40,840 bases of DNA, taken from assembly GCA_902597865.1 (NCBI GenBank), contig CACJZL010000007.1, forward strand, positions 1 to 40,840, given 5' to 3'. The position numbers and the translations under genes are program-made. Source of the DNA: an uncultured Pelagibacteraceae bacterium (GTDB lineage: Bacteria; Pseudomonadota; Alphaproteobacteria; Pelagibacterales; Pelagibacteraceae). This document shows positions 15,585 to 25,949 of the stretch, piece after piece. A model generated the notes under the pieces. The model searched no databases. It was not told the origin of the DNA and worked only from the letters and a program-made list of their open reading frames with translations. The first letter of the stretch is position 1, and each line of letters begins with the position of its first letter.

Positions 15585-17564
15585 TTATATTTCCATTAAA
15601 CTTTTTTCTCTTATTTTTTCTCTTTCTTCGTGTCTATCAATTATAGTTTTGAATAGTTTTTTTGCTAAAGGTGCTGCAGCAGAACTTCCAGCACCACCAT
15701 GTTCCACGAAAACACTTAAAGAATATCGAGGATTAACATATGGTCCAAATGCTACGAATAAAGCATGATCTCTTTCTTTATATGGAATTTGAGATATATC
15801 TAAATCAAGTTCTCTTTGAATCTCCGTGATTTTTTTGACTTGGGAAGTGCCAGTTTTACCTGCAAATTGGTATTTTTTATCATTAATTCTTGATGAGTAG
15901 GATGTGCCTCTGACTTCATTTGTAGATGCGAACATTGCTTCAAGAACAAATTTTACATTTTCCTGGTTTCTATACAAAGGTTTATAAAGATCAGTATCAC
16001 GTTTTTTCTTCTCTAAAGAAAAGTCAACCAATGCATCATCTTGTTGGAAGTCACTTAATAGATCAATTCTATTTTTTTCCATTTCAGCCTTTATTTTTTC
16101 ATAAGAGTCACTTTTTTTATCATAGATTATTTTCGGTTTAATTTTAAAACCTCCATTTGCCAACTGTGCAGTCATTAGACACAGTTGAAGTGGAGTCGTT
16201 TGCATGTACCCTTGACCTATACCAGTAATTAAAGTTTCTCCTAAAACCCATCCTCGTCCTAATGCATTTTTTTTCCATTGTGTTGATGGTATTAATCCCT
16301 TTTTTTCTTCATTGTAAGTTCCATTAAATACCTTTTCACCTAAACCAAATTTTTTTGCTGTAAGATTTAATCTATCTACTCCAAGTCTTCGTGACATTTC
16401 ATAAAAAAAAGTATCGCAGGATACTTTAAGAGCATCTCTTAAGTTAACTATTCCGTGGCCTGTATCTTTCCAACAGTGATACGTTTGCCCGTACATTTCT
16501 GTTTTACCGGTGCAATTTACTTTAAACTTTGTTGATATTACATCATTTTCAAGAGCAGAGAGTGCAACAATCGGCTTAATAGTTGATCCGGGAGGATATA
16601 AACCTTGTATAGATCTATTAATTAAAGGTTTTTTTGGATTATTAAGTATTTCATTCCAATTATCATGACTTATTCCATATAAAAATAAATTTGGATCGAA
16701 AGACGGGGAAGAATGCATTGCAATCAGTTCGCCTGTATAAATATCCATTACACATATTGATCCAGCCTTATCTTTAAGAAGTTCGTTACATTGAGCCTGT
16801 ATTTCTGTATCGACTGTAAGTTTAATATTGGCCCCTTTTTTTCCTTCAACAAAATCAATTTGATTAATTCGTTTTCCATATGCGTTTACTTCATATCTTT
16901 GGATACCATTTGAGCCAATTAATTGATTTTCAAAAGTTTTTTCTAAACCAATTTTACCGACCCTTAGGCCAGGAACATGACTTTTTTTAATAACTTCATT
17001 TTCAATCAAATCTTTTTCACTTGCTTGAGCAACATATCCAAGTAAATGAGTAAATTTTTCATCATAAGGATAATTTCTTGCTACTGAAAGAACAGGTTTA
17101 GCACCTGATAATTCATGAAGGTAAAAATTAATTTTTGCAAACTGATCCCAGCTTAAATTCTCCGATATTATCAACGTCTCCCAAGATTTTTGCTGGCTTC
17201 TTTTCTTAAGAATTTTTTTGAAAGTTTTAGAGTCTATATCTAAGATATCTCTAAGTCTTATCATTAAATATCTAAAATCTTCAACTTGCTCAGGTACCAC
17301 ATGTAATTGATAAACTTTGAGATTGCTGGCAATTTTATTTCCGAAAAAATCTTCAAAATCCCCTCTGACAGGTGGCAATCTCCATTCTCTTAATCGATTT
17401 TTATCAGATAAAGTTAAATATTTTTTATTCTCATTTATTTGAAGACTGAAAAGTCTTGTTATAATTCCACCAAATATTACTAATTTAGCGGCAGTCATAA
17501 TGAACATTCTTCTATTAACCGTGCTAAGTTTTTTGTATCCTGAGTCTCCTCCACCGCCAAACAT
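15585..17564 (-). CDS. mrdA: Penicillin-binding protein 2 (MrdA), elongation transpeptidase
   Basis: Class B PBP that cross-links peptidoglycan during side-wall growth, partner of RodA. The 659-residue protein has an N-terminal membrane anchor (about 22-41), the pedestal domain (about 60-230) and the transpeptidase domain. The catalytic SxxK is S327-T-I-K330 within PPGSTIKP; the second motif appears as SCDTF near 385; the KTG motif is AGKTGTSQVKK near 575. VRGDFEDFFGNKIASN near 66-81 corresponds to the RGxI-D-RNG segment of class B PBPs. It lies between mreD (two-base gap) and rodA (no gap). Confidence 0.95.
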   Translation of the reverse strand: MFGGGGDSGYKKLSTVNRRMFIMTAAKLVIFGGIITRLFSLQINENKKYLTLSDKNRLREWRLPPVRGDFEDFFGNKIASNLKVYQLHVVPEQVEDFRYLMIRLRDILDIDSKTFKKILKKRSQQKSWETLIISENLSWDQFAKINFYLHELSGAKPVLSVARNYPYDEKFTHLLGYVAQASEKDLIENEVIKKSHVPGLRVGKIGLEKTFENQLIGSNGIQRYEVNAYGKRINQIDFVEGKKGANIKLTVDTEIQAQCNELLKDKAGSICVMDIYTGELIAMHSSPSFDPNLFLYGISHDNWNEILNNPKKPLINRSIQGLYPPGSTIKPIVALSALENDVISTKFKVNCTGKTEMYGQTYHCWKDTGHGIVNLRDALKVSCDTFFYEMSRRLGVDRLNLTAKKFGLGEKVFNGTYNEEKKGLIPSTQWKKNALGRGWVLGETLITGIGQGYMQTTPLQLCLMTAQLANGGFKIKPKIIYDKKSDSYEKIKAEMEKNRIDLLSDFQQDDALVDFSLEKKKRDTDLYKPLYRNQENVKFVLEAMFASTNEVRGTSYSSRINDKKYQFAGKTGTSQVKKITEIQRELDLDISQIPYKERDHALFVAFGPYVNPRYSLSVFVEHGGAGSSAAAPLAKKLFKTIIDRHEEREKIREKSLMEI

Positions 17565-17566
17565 AA

Positions 17567-18076
17567 TTATCTCGTAATATTAAATTTTGAATAATAATCA
17601 AAAATATATGAAAAAATATAATAAAACATAAATGTAAAAACAATATTAAAAAATAGGAAATAAAAATTCATATCTATTCCAAAGAATATAATTAGAACTA
17701 TGTAAAGTATTGAATTTACTAATGAGATAGTGAATAGAAAAAAAAGCCAATCTTTAATAAGGTTTGGCCTCAAGGTGATATTTCTTAAGTATACCGCAAA
17801 ACCACATATTAGCAGATATGAAAGACTGCTAATACCCATAGGTAACCCAACAACGACATCGTTTATCAATCCTGCAATAAAAACAAGGCCATATCCTAGC
17901 TTTTCTCCACCTTTTAAGCTCCAGTAAAAAATCAATATAAATGGAAAGTTAAAAGAGAAATATTTAAAGTTAAGATAGTTAAAATCAAATTCGTTAAGAA
18001 CCGAGATAAATAATATAATAATTGGTAAAGAATTAAAAATTTTATTTAAAATTGATATTTTTGATATTTCAATCAT
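17567..18076 (-). CDS. mreD: Rod-shape determining protein MreD
   Basis: A 169-residue, wholly hydrophobic membrane protein with five to six predicted helices, fitting MreD (about 160-170). The segment GLINDVVVGLPMGISSLSYL near 85-104 matches the family G-x-x-x-D-x-L-x-G-x-x-x-G-x-x pattern. MreD links MreC to the elongasome in the inner membrane. The start overlaps the end of mreC by eight bases. Identity rests on this motif and on position between mreC and mrdA. Confidence 0.9.
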   Translation of the reverse strand: MIEISKISILNKIFNSLPIIILFISVLNEFDFNYLNFKYFSFNFPFILIFYWSLKGGEKLGYGLVFIAGLINDVVVGLPMGISSLSYLLICGFAVYLRNITLRPNLIKDWLFFLFTISLVNSILYIVLIIFFGIDMNFYFLFFNIVFTFMFYYIFSYIFDYYSKFNITR

Positions 18077-18929
18077 TTTGTTTTACCTCTTCAAAAGATA
18101 CAATTTTTACCAAACGCAATTGGGAAAAATCTGAGTGAAATTTAACTTTAATAGTATCAAAACCAATATTTTCATCTGCGATCGTTTTTCCAATAGGAAT
18201 TCCTGAACGAAAAATCCCTCCTGATCCAGACGTGAAAATTTCAGAATTATTCTCTAACTCATAATCCTCTTTTATGTATTGAATTTCTCCAAAACTTGAT
18301 CCGCTTCCTGAAAGTATTGATTGGACACCATTTGGTTCTATAGATACAGGAATTTTACTATTTAAATCAGACAATAGTAAAACTCTAGAAGTTGAATAAT
18401 TCACTTCTACAACCTTTCCTACAAGAAATTTTTCGTCCAAAACTGCCATTCCTAAAATTACATTATCTTTACTTCCCCTGTTTACTATTACAGATCTTAA
18501 AAATGGACTTTTTTTATCTATAATTACTTTCGCTAATAGCTCAGATGATTGTTTTGATACATCATCAATTTTTGATTTAAGCACTTCGTTTTCAGATTTT
18601 AGGAAATCTGTATTTAACTTTGTCGCTTTAAGGCTTTCATAATCTTTTTTTAAGTTTTTATAATTTGAATATAAATTAAAATGATCAGTTATTGTATGAT
18701 AACTACTAATTACAAAGTTTTCTGGAACAGATACAATGAATGTTGTTCTGTAAACGATTTCTTTTATAGATAATTTTAAAAAGTTTATCCCTTTGAAATT
18801 ATATTTACCAAGTACTATTATAAAAATTGAAAAAAGTATAAGAGCTATTAGTGAAAATCTCTGTTTGTTTCCTTTTTTAAGAAATGCAGATCTGATTGCA
18901 ATAATGAAATCATCTCTGTTTGTTTGCAT
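18069..18929 (-). CDS. mreC: Rod-shape determining protein MreC
   Basis: A bitopic protein with a short cytoplasmic N-terminus, one membrane helix (about 24-42), a coiled coil (about 85-120, NLKKDYESLKATKLNTDFLK onwards) and a periplasmic beta domain. The family stretch SPFLRSVIVNRGSKDNVILGMAVL near 140-163 and LVGKVVEVNYSTSRVLLLSD near 169-188 are clear. At 286 residues it is of normal size. MreC activates PBP2 during elongation. It sits six bases after mreB and overlaps mreD. Confidence 0.94.
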   Translation of the reverse strand: MQTNRDDFIIAIRSAFLKKGNKQRFSLIALILFSIFIIVLGKYNFKGINFLKLSIKEIVYRTTFIVSVPENFVISSYHTITDHFNLYSNYKNLKKDYESLKATKLNTDFLKSENEVLKSKIDDVSKQSSELLAKVIIDKKSPFLRSVIVNRGSKDNVILGMAVLDEKFLVGKVVEVNYSTSRVLLLSDLNSKIPVSIEPNGVQSILSGSGSSFGEIQYIKEDYELENNSEIFTSGSGGIFRSGIPIGKTIADENIGFDTIKVKFHSDFSQLRLVKIVSFEEVKQND

Positions 18930-18935
18930 CGTTTA

Positions 18936-19970
<1,035 letters not shown>

Positions 19971-21545
19971 TTAAATTCCTTTTACTTTTTGGTGTTTAAT
20001 ACTTTCGTTCATAGCTTTTTTCTCTCGCTTTATTAACATTTTATTCAGAGCATTCAAGTAAGCATTTGCTGAAGCAACTAGTGTATCAGTATCTGCAGAT
20101 TGTCCAACAGTAGATCTGTCATTTTCCTCAATCTTGACACTTACTGTTGCCTGAGCGTCAGTACCTTCTGTTACAGCATGGACTTGATACAATAAAAGTT
20201 TCATGTCATGAGGATATAGCGCTTTGATACACTTAAATGTCGCATCAACAGGGCCATCTCCTGTCTGTGAAGTTTTTTTAATTTCACCAAATACATCCAG
20301 TGTCATCTCAGCTTTTTGGGGTTCACCAGTGCCTGCGAAAACCTTCAATGATTTTAGGTTGATCGCATTTATTTTATTGTCAATTATTAAGCTATCATCT
20401 ACTAAAGCAATGATATCTTCATCATAAACATGTTTTTTCTTATCAGCTAAAACTTTAAATTTTCCAAATGCTGCTTGTACAACATCATCTGTTAAGTCTG
20501 AATATCCTAAATCGCTTAACTTATCTTTAAATGCATGCCTACCAGAATGTTTGCCCATTACTAATGATGTTTTTTTAACACCAACACTTTCTGGTGTCAT
20601 AATTTCATATGTTTCTCTATTTTTTAACATTCCATCTTGATGAATTCCCGACTCATGTGCAAAAGCATTTTTACCAACTATCGCTTTATTAAATTGAACT
20701 GGAAATCCAGTTGCGTTTGAAACTATCTTTGAGGCCTTGCTTATAAGTTCTGTTTTAATTCCTGTTTCATAAGGCATTAAATCATTTCTTGTTTTGATAG
20801 CCATCACAATTTCTTCCAAAGCAGCGTTACCTGCTCTTTCTCCAATTCCATTGATAGTACATTCAATTTGTCTAACACCTGCAGATAAACCTGCTAAAGC
20901 ATTTGCAACTGCTAAACCTAAATCATTATGGCAATGTGCTGATATAATTGCTTTATCTATGTTTGGTACGTTGTTTTTTATATATGTTATTGTTCGCGCA
21001 AATTCCTCAGGAATTGAATACCCAACGGTATCAGGTATATTAATTGTAGTCGCACCACATTTAATCGCTAGCTCGATAGTTTTGCACATAAAATCTAAAT
21101 CTGTTCTAGTTCCATCTTCACAAGACCACTCTACATCGTTAGTAAACTTTCTTGCGTAAGTTACACTTTCTTTAATTGCGTCTAAAACTTGTTCGTTAGT
21201 CATATCAAGTTTATGTTTCATGTGAACTGGACTAGTGGAAATAAAAGTATGAATTCTAAATCTTTTTGCAAACTTAAGTGACTCATGACAAGCATCTATA
21301 TCTTTTTTTAATGCTCTTGATAAACCGCACGGTATAGAATTCTTAACGTTTTTACTTATTTCCGAAACTGCTTCAAAATCACCAGGAGATGAAATTGGAA
21401 ATCCTGCCTCAATTATATCAATTCCCATCTCATCAAATACTCTTGAAATTTGAATTTTTTCTTCAACACTCATTGAAGCCCCGGGTGATTGCTCACCGTC
21501 TCTCATTGTCGTATCAAATATATAAACTTTTTCTTTGTCGCTCAT
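19971..21545 (-). CDS. leuA: 2-isopropylmalate synthase LeuA
   Basis: First committed enzyme of leucine synthesis: condenses acetyl-CoA with 2-oxoisovalerate. The 524-residue protein is of normal length. The catalytic TIM barrel (about 5-280) has the FDTTMRDGEQSPGAS signature (10-24), SAHCHNDLGLAVANALAG near 203-220 and NGIGERAGNAALEE near 233-246. The C-terminal regulatory domain (about 375-505) with leucine-binding folds is present, so feedback inhibition by leucine is expected. The gene is between ilvC (89-base gap with a likely promoter) and mreB (no gap). Confidence 0.96.
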   Translation of the reverse strand: MSDKEKVYIFDTTMRDGEQSPGASMSVEEKIQISRVFDEMGIDIIEAGFPISSPGDFEAVSEISKNVKNSIPCGLSRALKKDIDACHESLKFAKRFRIHTFISTSPVHMKHKLDMTNEQVLDAIKESVTYARKFTNDVEWSCEDGTRTDLDFMCKTIELAIKCGATTINIPDTVGYSIPEEFARTITYIKNNVPNIDKAIISAHCHNDLGLAVANALAGLSAGVRQIECTINGIGERAGNAALEEIVMAIKTRNDLMPYETGIKTELISKASKIVSNATGFPVQFNKAIVGKNAFAHESGIHQDGMLKNRETYEIMTPESVGVKKTSLVMGKHSGRHAFKDKLSDLGYSDLTDDVVQAAFGKFKVLADKKKHVYDEDIIALVDDSLIIDNKINAINLKSLKVFAGTGEPQKAEMTLDVFGEIKKTSQTGDGPVDATFKCIKALYPHDMKLLLYQVHAVTEGTDAQATVSVKIEENDRSTVGQSADTDTLVASANAYLNALNKMLIKREKKAMNESIKHQKVKGI

Positions 21546-21569
21546 AAAATAATAAATTTAATTATTAAG

Positions 21570-21597
21570 ATAATACATTCTCTAGCACAGATTGCAA
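21570..21597 (-). promoter_or_regulatory. Predicted sigma70-type promoter of leuA
   Basis: On the minus strand TTGCAA (21597-21592) and TATTAT (21575-21570) are separated by 16 bases, a good -35/-10 pair for an AT-rich genome. Transcription would start near 21563, giving a leader of about 17 bases. The leader holds a weak A/T inverted repeat (AATAAT and ATTATT around 21546-21562) but no leader peptide. This promoter could also drive mreB and its followers, since no gap exists downstream of leuA. Confidence 0.5.
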
Positions 21598-21634
21598 AAT
21601 AAAAGAGTTAAACTTGTTATTTAATAGTTCTTAA

Positions 21635-22672
<1,038 letters not shown>

Positions 22673-23221
22673 TTATTTAAAAATTTCGGCTCCTCTAGTC
22701 ATTGCAACAGCACCAGTTCTTGAAACACTCACTAAACCAGTTTTTTTAAGATCATTCATTATAGTATCTATCTCTCTTCTTAAAGCAGTTATTTGAATAA
22801 CTACTGATTTATTTGTTTTATCTAATATAACAGGATTAAATTTTTTGCAAAACTTTATAGCTTTCTTTCTTTTAATATTATTGCCCACAATCTTTAGTAA
22901 AGCCATTTCTTTAAAAATTATTTTCTTGTCACCTCTCATAAAATCAGCAACTTTATGAACAGGTACTAATTTTCCTAATTGAAGTTTAATCTGTTCTATA
23001 ACCTGTGGTGTACCTGTAGTAACTATTGTAATTCTTGAAATATTTAATTTTGAGTCAACCTCAGCAACTGCCAAAGACTCGATGTTGTATCCTCTTCCAG
23101 AAAATAAACCTACAACTCTTGCTAAAACACCTGCTTCATTATCAACCCAAACAACAATAACATGTGTATCACTTTTTTGTTTTTTCCCGGGAATGCTATA
23201 AGCTGATTTAGGTTTTGACAT
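22673..23221 (-). CDS. ilvN: Acetolactate synthase small (regulatory) subunit IlvN/IlvH
   Basis: Regulatory subunit that confers valine feedback control and activates IlvB. The 182-residue protein has an N-terminal ACT domain (about 20-95) with HVIVVWVDNEAGVLARVVGLFSGRGYNIESL, the classic N-terminal signature, and a second ACT-like domain (about 105-180). It is somewhat longer than the E. coli IlvH (163) owing to an N-terminal extension of about 18 residues. The start overlaps the ilvB stop by one base (TAATG), so translation is coupled. Valine inhibition is assumed from the family. Confidence 0.95.
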   Translation of the reverse strand: MSKPKSAYSIPGKKQKSDTHVIVVWVDNEAGVLARVVGLFSGRGYNIESLAVAEVDSKLNISRITIVTTGTPQVIEQIKLQLGKLVPVHKVADFMRGDKKIIFKEMALLKIVGNNIKRKKAIKFCKKFNPVILDKTNKSVVIQITALRREIDTIMNDLKKTGLVSVSRTGAVAMTRGAEIFK

Positions 23222-24987
23222 TAAACTAAAGTTTTTCCTTTTCCAGTAATCTTATTTTCTTTTTGATCATTTGGACCTAGCAACATTTGGTTATGTGGTT
23301 TACCAGATGGTATCATTGGAAAACAATTTTCTTCTTTGTCAACTAGACAATCAAAAATAACAGGTTTGTTTACATTTATCATTTCTTTTATTTTTTCATC
23401 AAGTTCATCAGGAGTTTTGGCTCTAATACCGACACATCCATAAGCTTCAGCTAGTTTTACAAAATCTGGAAGTGCTGCAGTGTAACTTTCTGAATAATTT
23501 TTTTCGTGAAGAAGTTCCTGCCATTGTCTTACCATTCCCATATACTCGTTGTTTAAAATAAAAATTTTAATAGGTAAATTATATTGAACTGCTGTGGACA
23601 TCTCTTGTATTGTCATCAATACTGAAGCCTCTCCTGCTATATCAACTACTAATTTATCAGGATGTGCAATTTGAACGCCAACTGCTGCTGGCAAACCGTA
23701 TCCCATTGTTCCCAAGCCCCCAGATGTCATCCATCTGTTTGGTTTATTAAATTTGTAATGTTGAGCTGCCCACATTTGATGCTGACCTACCTCCGTGGTA
23801 ATGTAAGTATCTTTATCTTTTGTAAGCTCATACAATCTTTGAATAGCGTGCTGTGGTTTTATTGTTTTATCACTGTTTATAAAATTAAGTGACTTGACTG
23901 ATCTCCATTCAGAAATTTTCTCCCACCATTTTGATATTTTTTCATTATTCGAACTTGCAAAATTTCGATGTTTTTTCTTTAGGGTCTTTATTACTGAAAG
24001 CATTACTTCAGAAACATCGCCAACAATTGGTAAATCAACTTTTACATTTTTATTTATAGATGATGGATCAATATCTATATGAACTTTTTTAGATTTCGGT
24101 GAAAATTCATCTATCTTTCCAGTTATCCTATCGTCAAATCTCGCGCCAATGTTAATCATCAAATCACAATCATGCATAGCATTGTTTGCTTCATAAGTTC
24201 CATGCATACCAAGCATTCCTAAAAATTGATTATCGTCTCCAGGATATGATCCTAAGCCCTGCAGAGTTGAAGTTATTGGAAAACCAGTAAGAGACACCAG
24301 CTCTCTTAATAGTTCGCTTGCTTTTGGTCCAGAATTAATTACACCACCACCTGTGTAGAATATCGGCTTAGATGAATTAACCATCAACTTTACAAGTTGA
24401 TCGATTTCGCCTTGATTAAATTTATTATGAATTTTACCATTTAATTTTTTTCTTTTGATTGAATTAACGTATTTTGTTTTTTGGAACTGAATATCTTTTG
24501 GTATATCAACCAGGACAGGCCCTGGTCTTCCAGTTGTGGCAACTTCAAAAGCTTTATGTATAATTTTAGATAAATCTTTTACATCCTTTACAAGCCAATT
24601 ATGTTTTGTACATGGTCTTGTTATTCCAGTTGTATCGCATTCCTGAAATGCATCTGTACCAATTAAATGTGTTGGAACTTGTCCAGATATACAAACTAAC
24701 GGTATAGAGTCCATGTATGCATCTGTCAAAGCGGTGACAGCATTTGTTGCTCCTGGTCCAGAAGTAACTAATACAACACCAGGCTTACCCGAGGATCTTG
24801 CATAACCTTCTGCTGCATGTCCTGCACCTTGTTCATGTCTTGCTAAAATATGTTTTATACTTTCATGATTTTTTAATTCATCATAAATTGGAAGAACCGC
24901 ACCACCAGGATATCCAAATATATATTCTACATCTTGAGCCTCAAGACATTTGAAAACAATTTCTGCACCTGAATATAATTTAGACAT
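23221..24987 (-). CDS. ilvB: Acetolactate synthase large (catalytic) subunit IlvB/IlvI
   Basis: Thiamine diphosphate and FAD enzyme making 2-acetolactate from pyruvate, the first common step of valine and leucine synthesis. The 588 residues hold the N-terminal TPP domain with FGYPGGAVLPIYDEL (24-38) and the catalytic glutamate in RHEQGAGHAAEGYAR (about 50-64), the central FAD domain (about 190-330), and the C-terminal TPP domain. In the last, the usual GDG metal-binding motif reads GEA in DIAGEASVLM, followed by ILNNEYMGMVRQWQ. A strong hairpin ends three bases before the ATG and there is no clear Shine-Dalgarno site, so expression may be controlled at initiation. Confidence 0.96.
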   Translation of the reverse strand: MSKLYSGAEIVFKCLEAQDVEYIFGYPGGAVLPIYDELKNHESIKHILARHEQGAGHAAEGYARSSGKPGVVLVTSGPGATNAVTALTDAYMDSIPLVCISGQVPTHLIGTDAFQECDTTGITRPCTKHNWLVKDVKDLSKIIHKAFEVATTGRPGPVLVDIPKDIQFQKTKYVNSIKRKKLNGKIHNKFNQGEIDQLVKLMVNSSKPIFYTGGGVINSGPKASELLRELVSLTGFPITSTLQGLGSYPGDDNQFLGMLGMHGTYEANNAMHDCDLMINIGARFDDRITGKIDEFSPKSKKVHIDIDPSSINKNVKVDLPIVGDVSEVMLSVIKTLKKKHRNFASSNNEKISKWWEKISEWRSVKSLNFINSDKTIKPQHAIQRLYELTKDKDTYITTEVGQHQMWAAQHYKFNKPNRWMTSGGLGTMGYGLPAAVGVQIAHPDKLVVDIAGEASVLMTIQEMSTAVQYNLPIKIFILNNEYMGMVRQWQELLHEKNYSESYTAALPDFVKLAEAYGCVGIRAKTPDELDEKIKEMINVNKPVIFDCLVDKEENCFPMIPSGKPHNQMLLGPNDQKENKITGKGKTLV

Positions 24988-24990
24988 TTA

Positions 24991-25020
24991 ACCAATCTAG
25001 CTGAAGTTAAGCTAATTGGT
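24991..25020 (-). promoter_or_regulatory. Hairpin immediately upstream of the ilvB start codon
   Basis: An inverted repeat with 11 base pairs and one bulged base: ACCAAT (24991-24996), C bulge, TAGCT (24998-25002), loop GAAGTTA (25003-25009), AGCTA (25010-25014), ATTGGT (25015-25020). On the minus strand only TAA separates it from the ilvB ATG. No T-run follows, so it is not a good terminator for miaA. It may control ilvB translation or act as an mRNA 5' end after processing. The hairpin is seen directly; the role is inference. Confidence 0.55.
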
Positions 25021-25036
25021 CAAGTTTTAGCAGAAA

Positions 25037-25948
25037 TTATTTTAAAATTTTTTTGAATGGATTTTTTGATTTTGGATCAATTTTGTGCCAATTAATCATA
25101 TGACCTCTAGACCAAGTGCTCTGTCTTTTGGCGTATTGTCTAGTTTTTATTAATATCTGTTCTTTAATATCGTTCAATTCAGCTTTTTTACTTAGATAAG
25201 AGTTTATTTCTTTAATTCCAATCACATGATTAACACTATTCAATTTGTTAATTTTAATAAGATTAAATTTCTTAACTTCTTTTATGGCTCCTAAATCAAA
25301 CATCCTATCTATTCTTTTTTTGATGTTCTTTATTAGTTTGTCTCTTGGATAATCCACATAAGTCATCACAAATTCATTTTTATCAAAAGAGGTTCTCGTT
25401 TCTTTAAACCATTTGTATAATGATTTTTTTGTAAGCTTTTTAACTTCGTATGCTCTAATTGATCTATTAACATCATTTGAATTAATAAATTTTTTAGAGA
25501 CAGGATCTAATTTGACTAATTTTTTATAAAATTGCTTTTGTCCCAATTTTTTATGAAGCTTAAGTATCTTGTTTTTTTCTGAAGGTTCTAACTTTGGAAT
25601 TCTTACTAGCCCATCCACTAAAGCTTTAAAATAAAGGCCAGTTCCACCAACAATAATTGGGGTTTTATTCTTTTTTCTAATTTGATTAATTATTTTGATA
25701 CACTTTTTAAGCCATTGGCCAGTCGAAAATCTTTTCCGCACATCAATGATGCCAAATAAGTGGTGTTTAATAGTTTTTTGATCTTTTTCTGAAGGTCTTG
25801 CTGTTAGAATTTTAAGTTGTTTATAAACTTGCATGCTGTCAGCATTAACTATTTCTCCATTAATTTTTTTTGCTAAGTTGATCGCTATTTTTGATTTTCC
25901 AGAAGCTGTGGGACCAGCAATAAGAATGATTTTGGACTTGTAGTCCAT
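25037..25948 (-). CDS. miaA: tRNA dimethylallyltransferase MiaA
   Basis: Adds a dimethylallyl group to adenosine 37 of tRNAs reading UNN codons, the first step of the ms2i6A modification. The 303-residue protein has the P-loop ILIAGPTASGKSKIAINLA (8-26 approx.), the NADSMQVYKQL segment (36-46), IIVGGTGLYFKALVDGL near 98-114 and the GIKEI and RQYAKRQSTW stretches near 243 and 274-283. The C-terminal part is lysine-rich. It lies one base after degQ in the leftward run and is separated by the hairpin region from ilvB. Confidence 0.95.
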   Translation of the reverse strand: MDYKSKIILIAGPTASGKSKIAINLAKKINGEIVNADSMQVYKQLKILTARPSEKDQKTIKHHLFGIIDVRKRFSTGQWLKKCIKIINQIRKKNKTPIIVGGTGLYFKALVDGLVRIPKLEPSEKNKILKLHKKLGQKQFYKKLVKLDPVSKKFINSNDVNRSIRAYEVKKLTKKSLYKWFKETRTSFDKNEFVMTYVDYPRDKLIKNIKKRIDRMFDLGAIKEVKKFNLIKINKLNSVNHVIGIKEINSYLSKKAELNDIKEQILIKTRQYAKRQSTWSRGHMINWHKIDPKSKNPFKKILK

Positions 25949-25949
25949 G

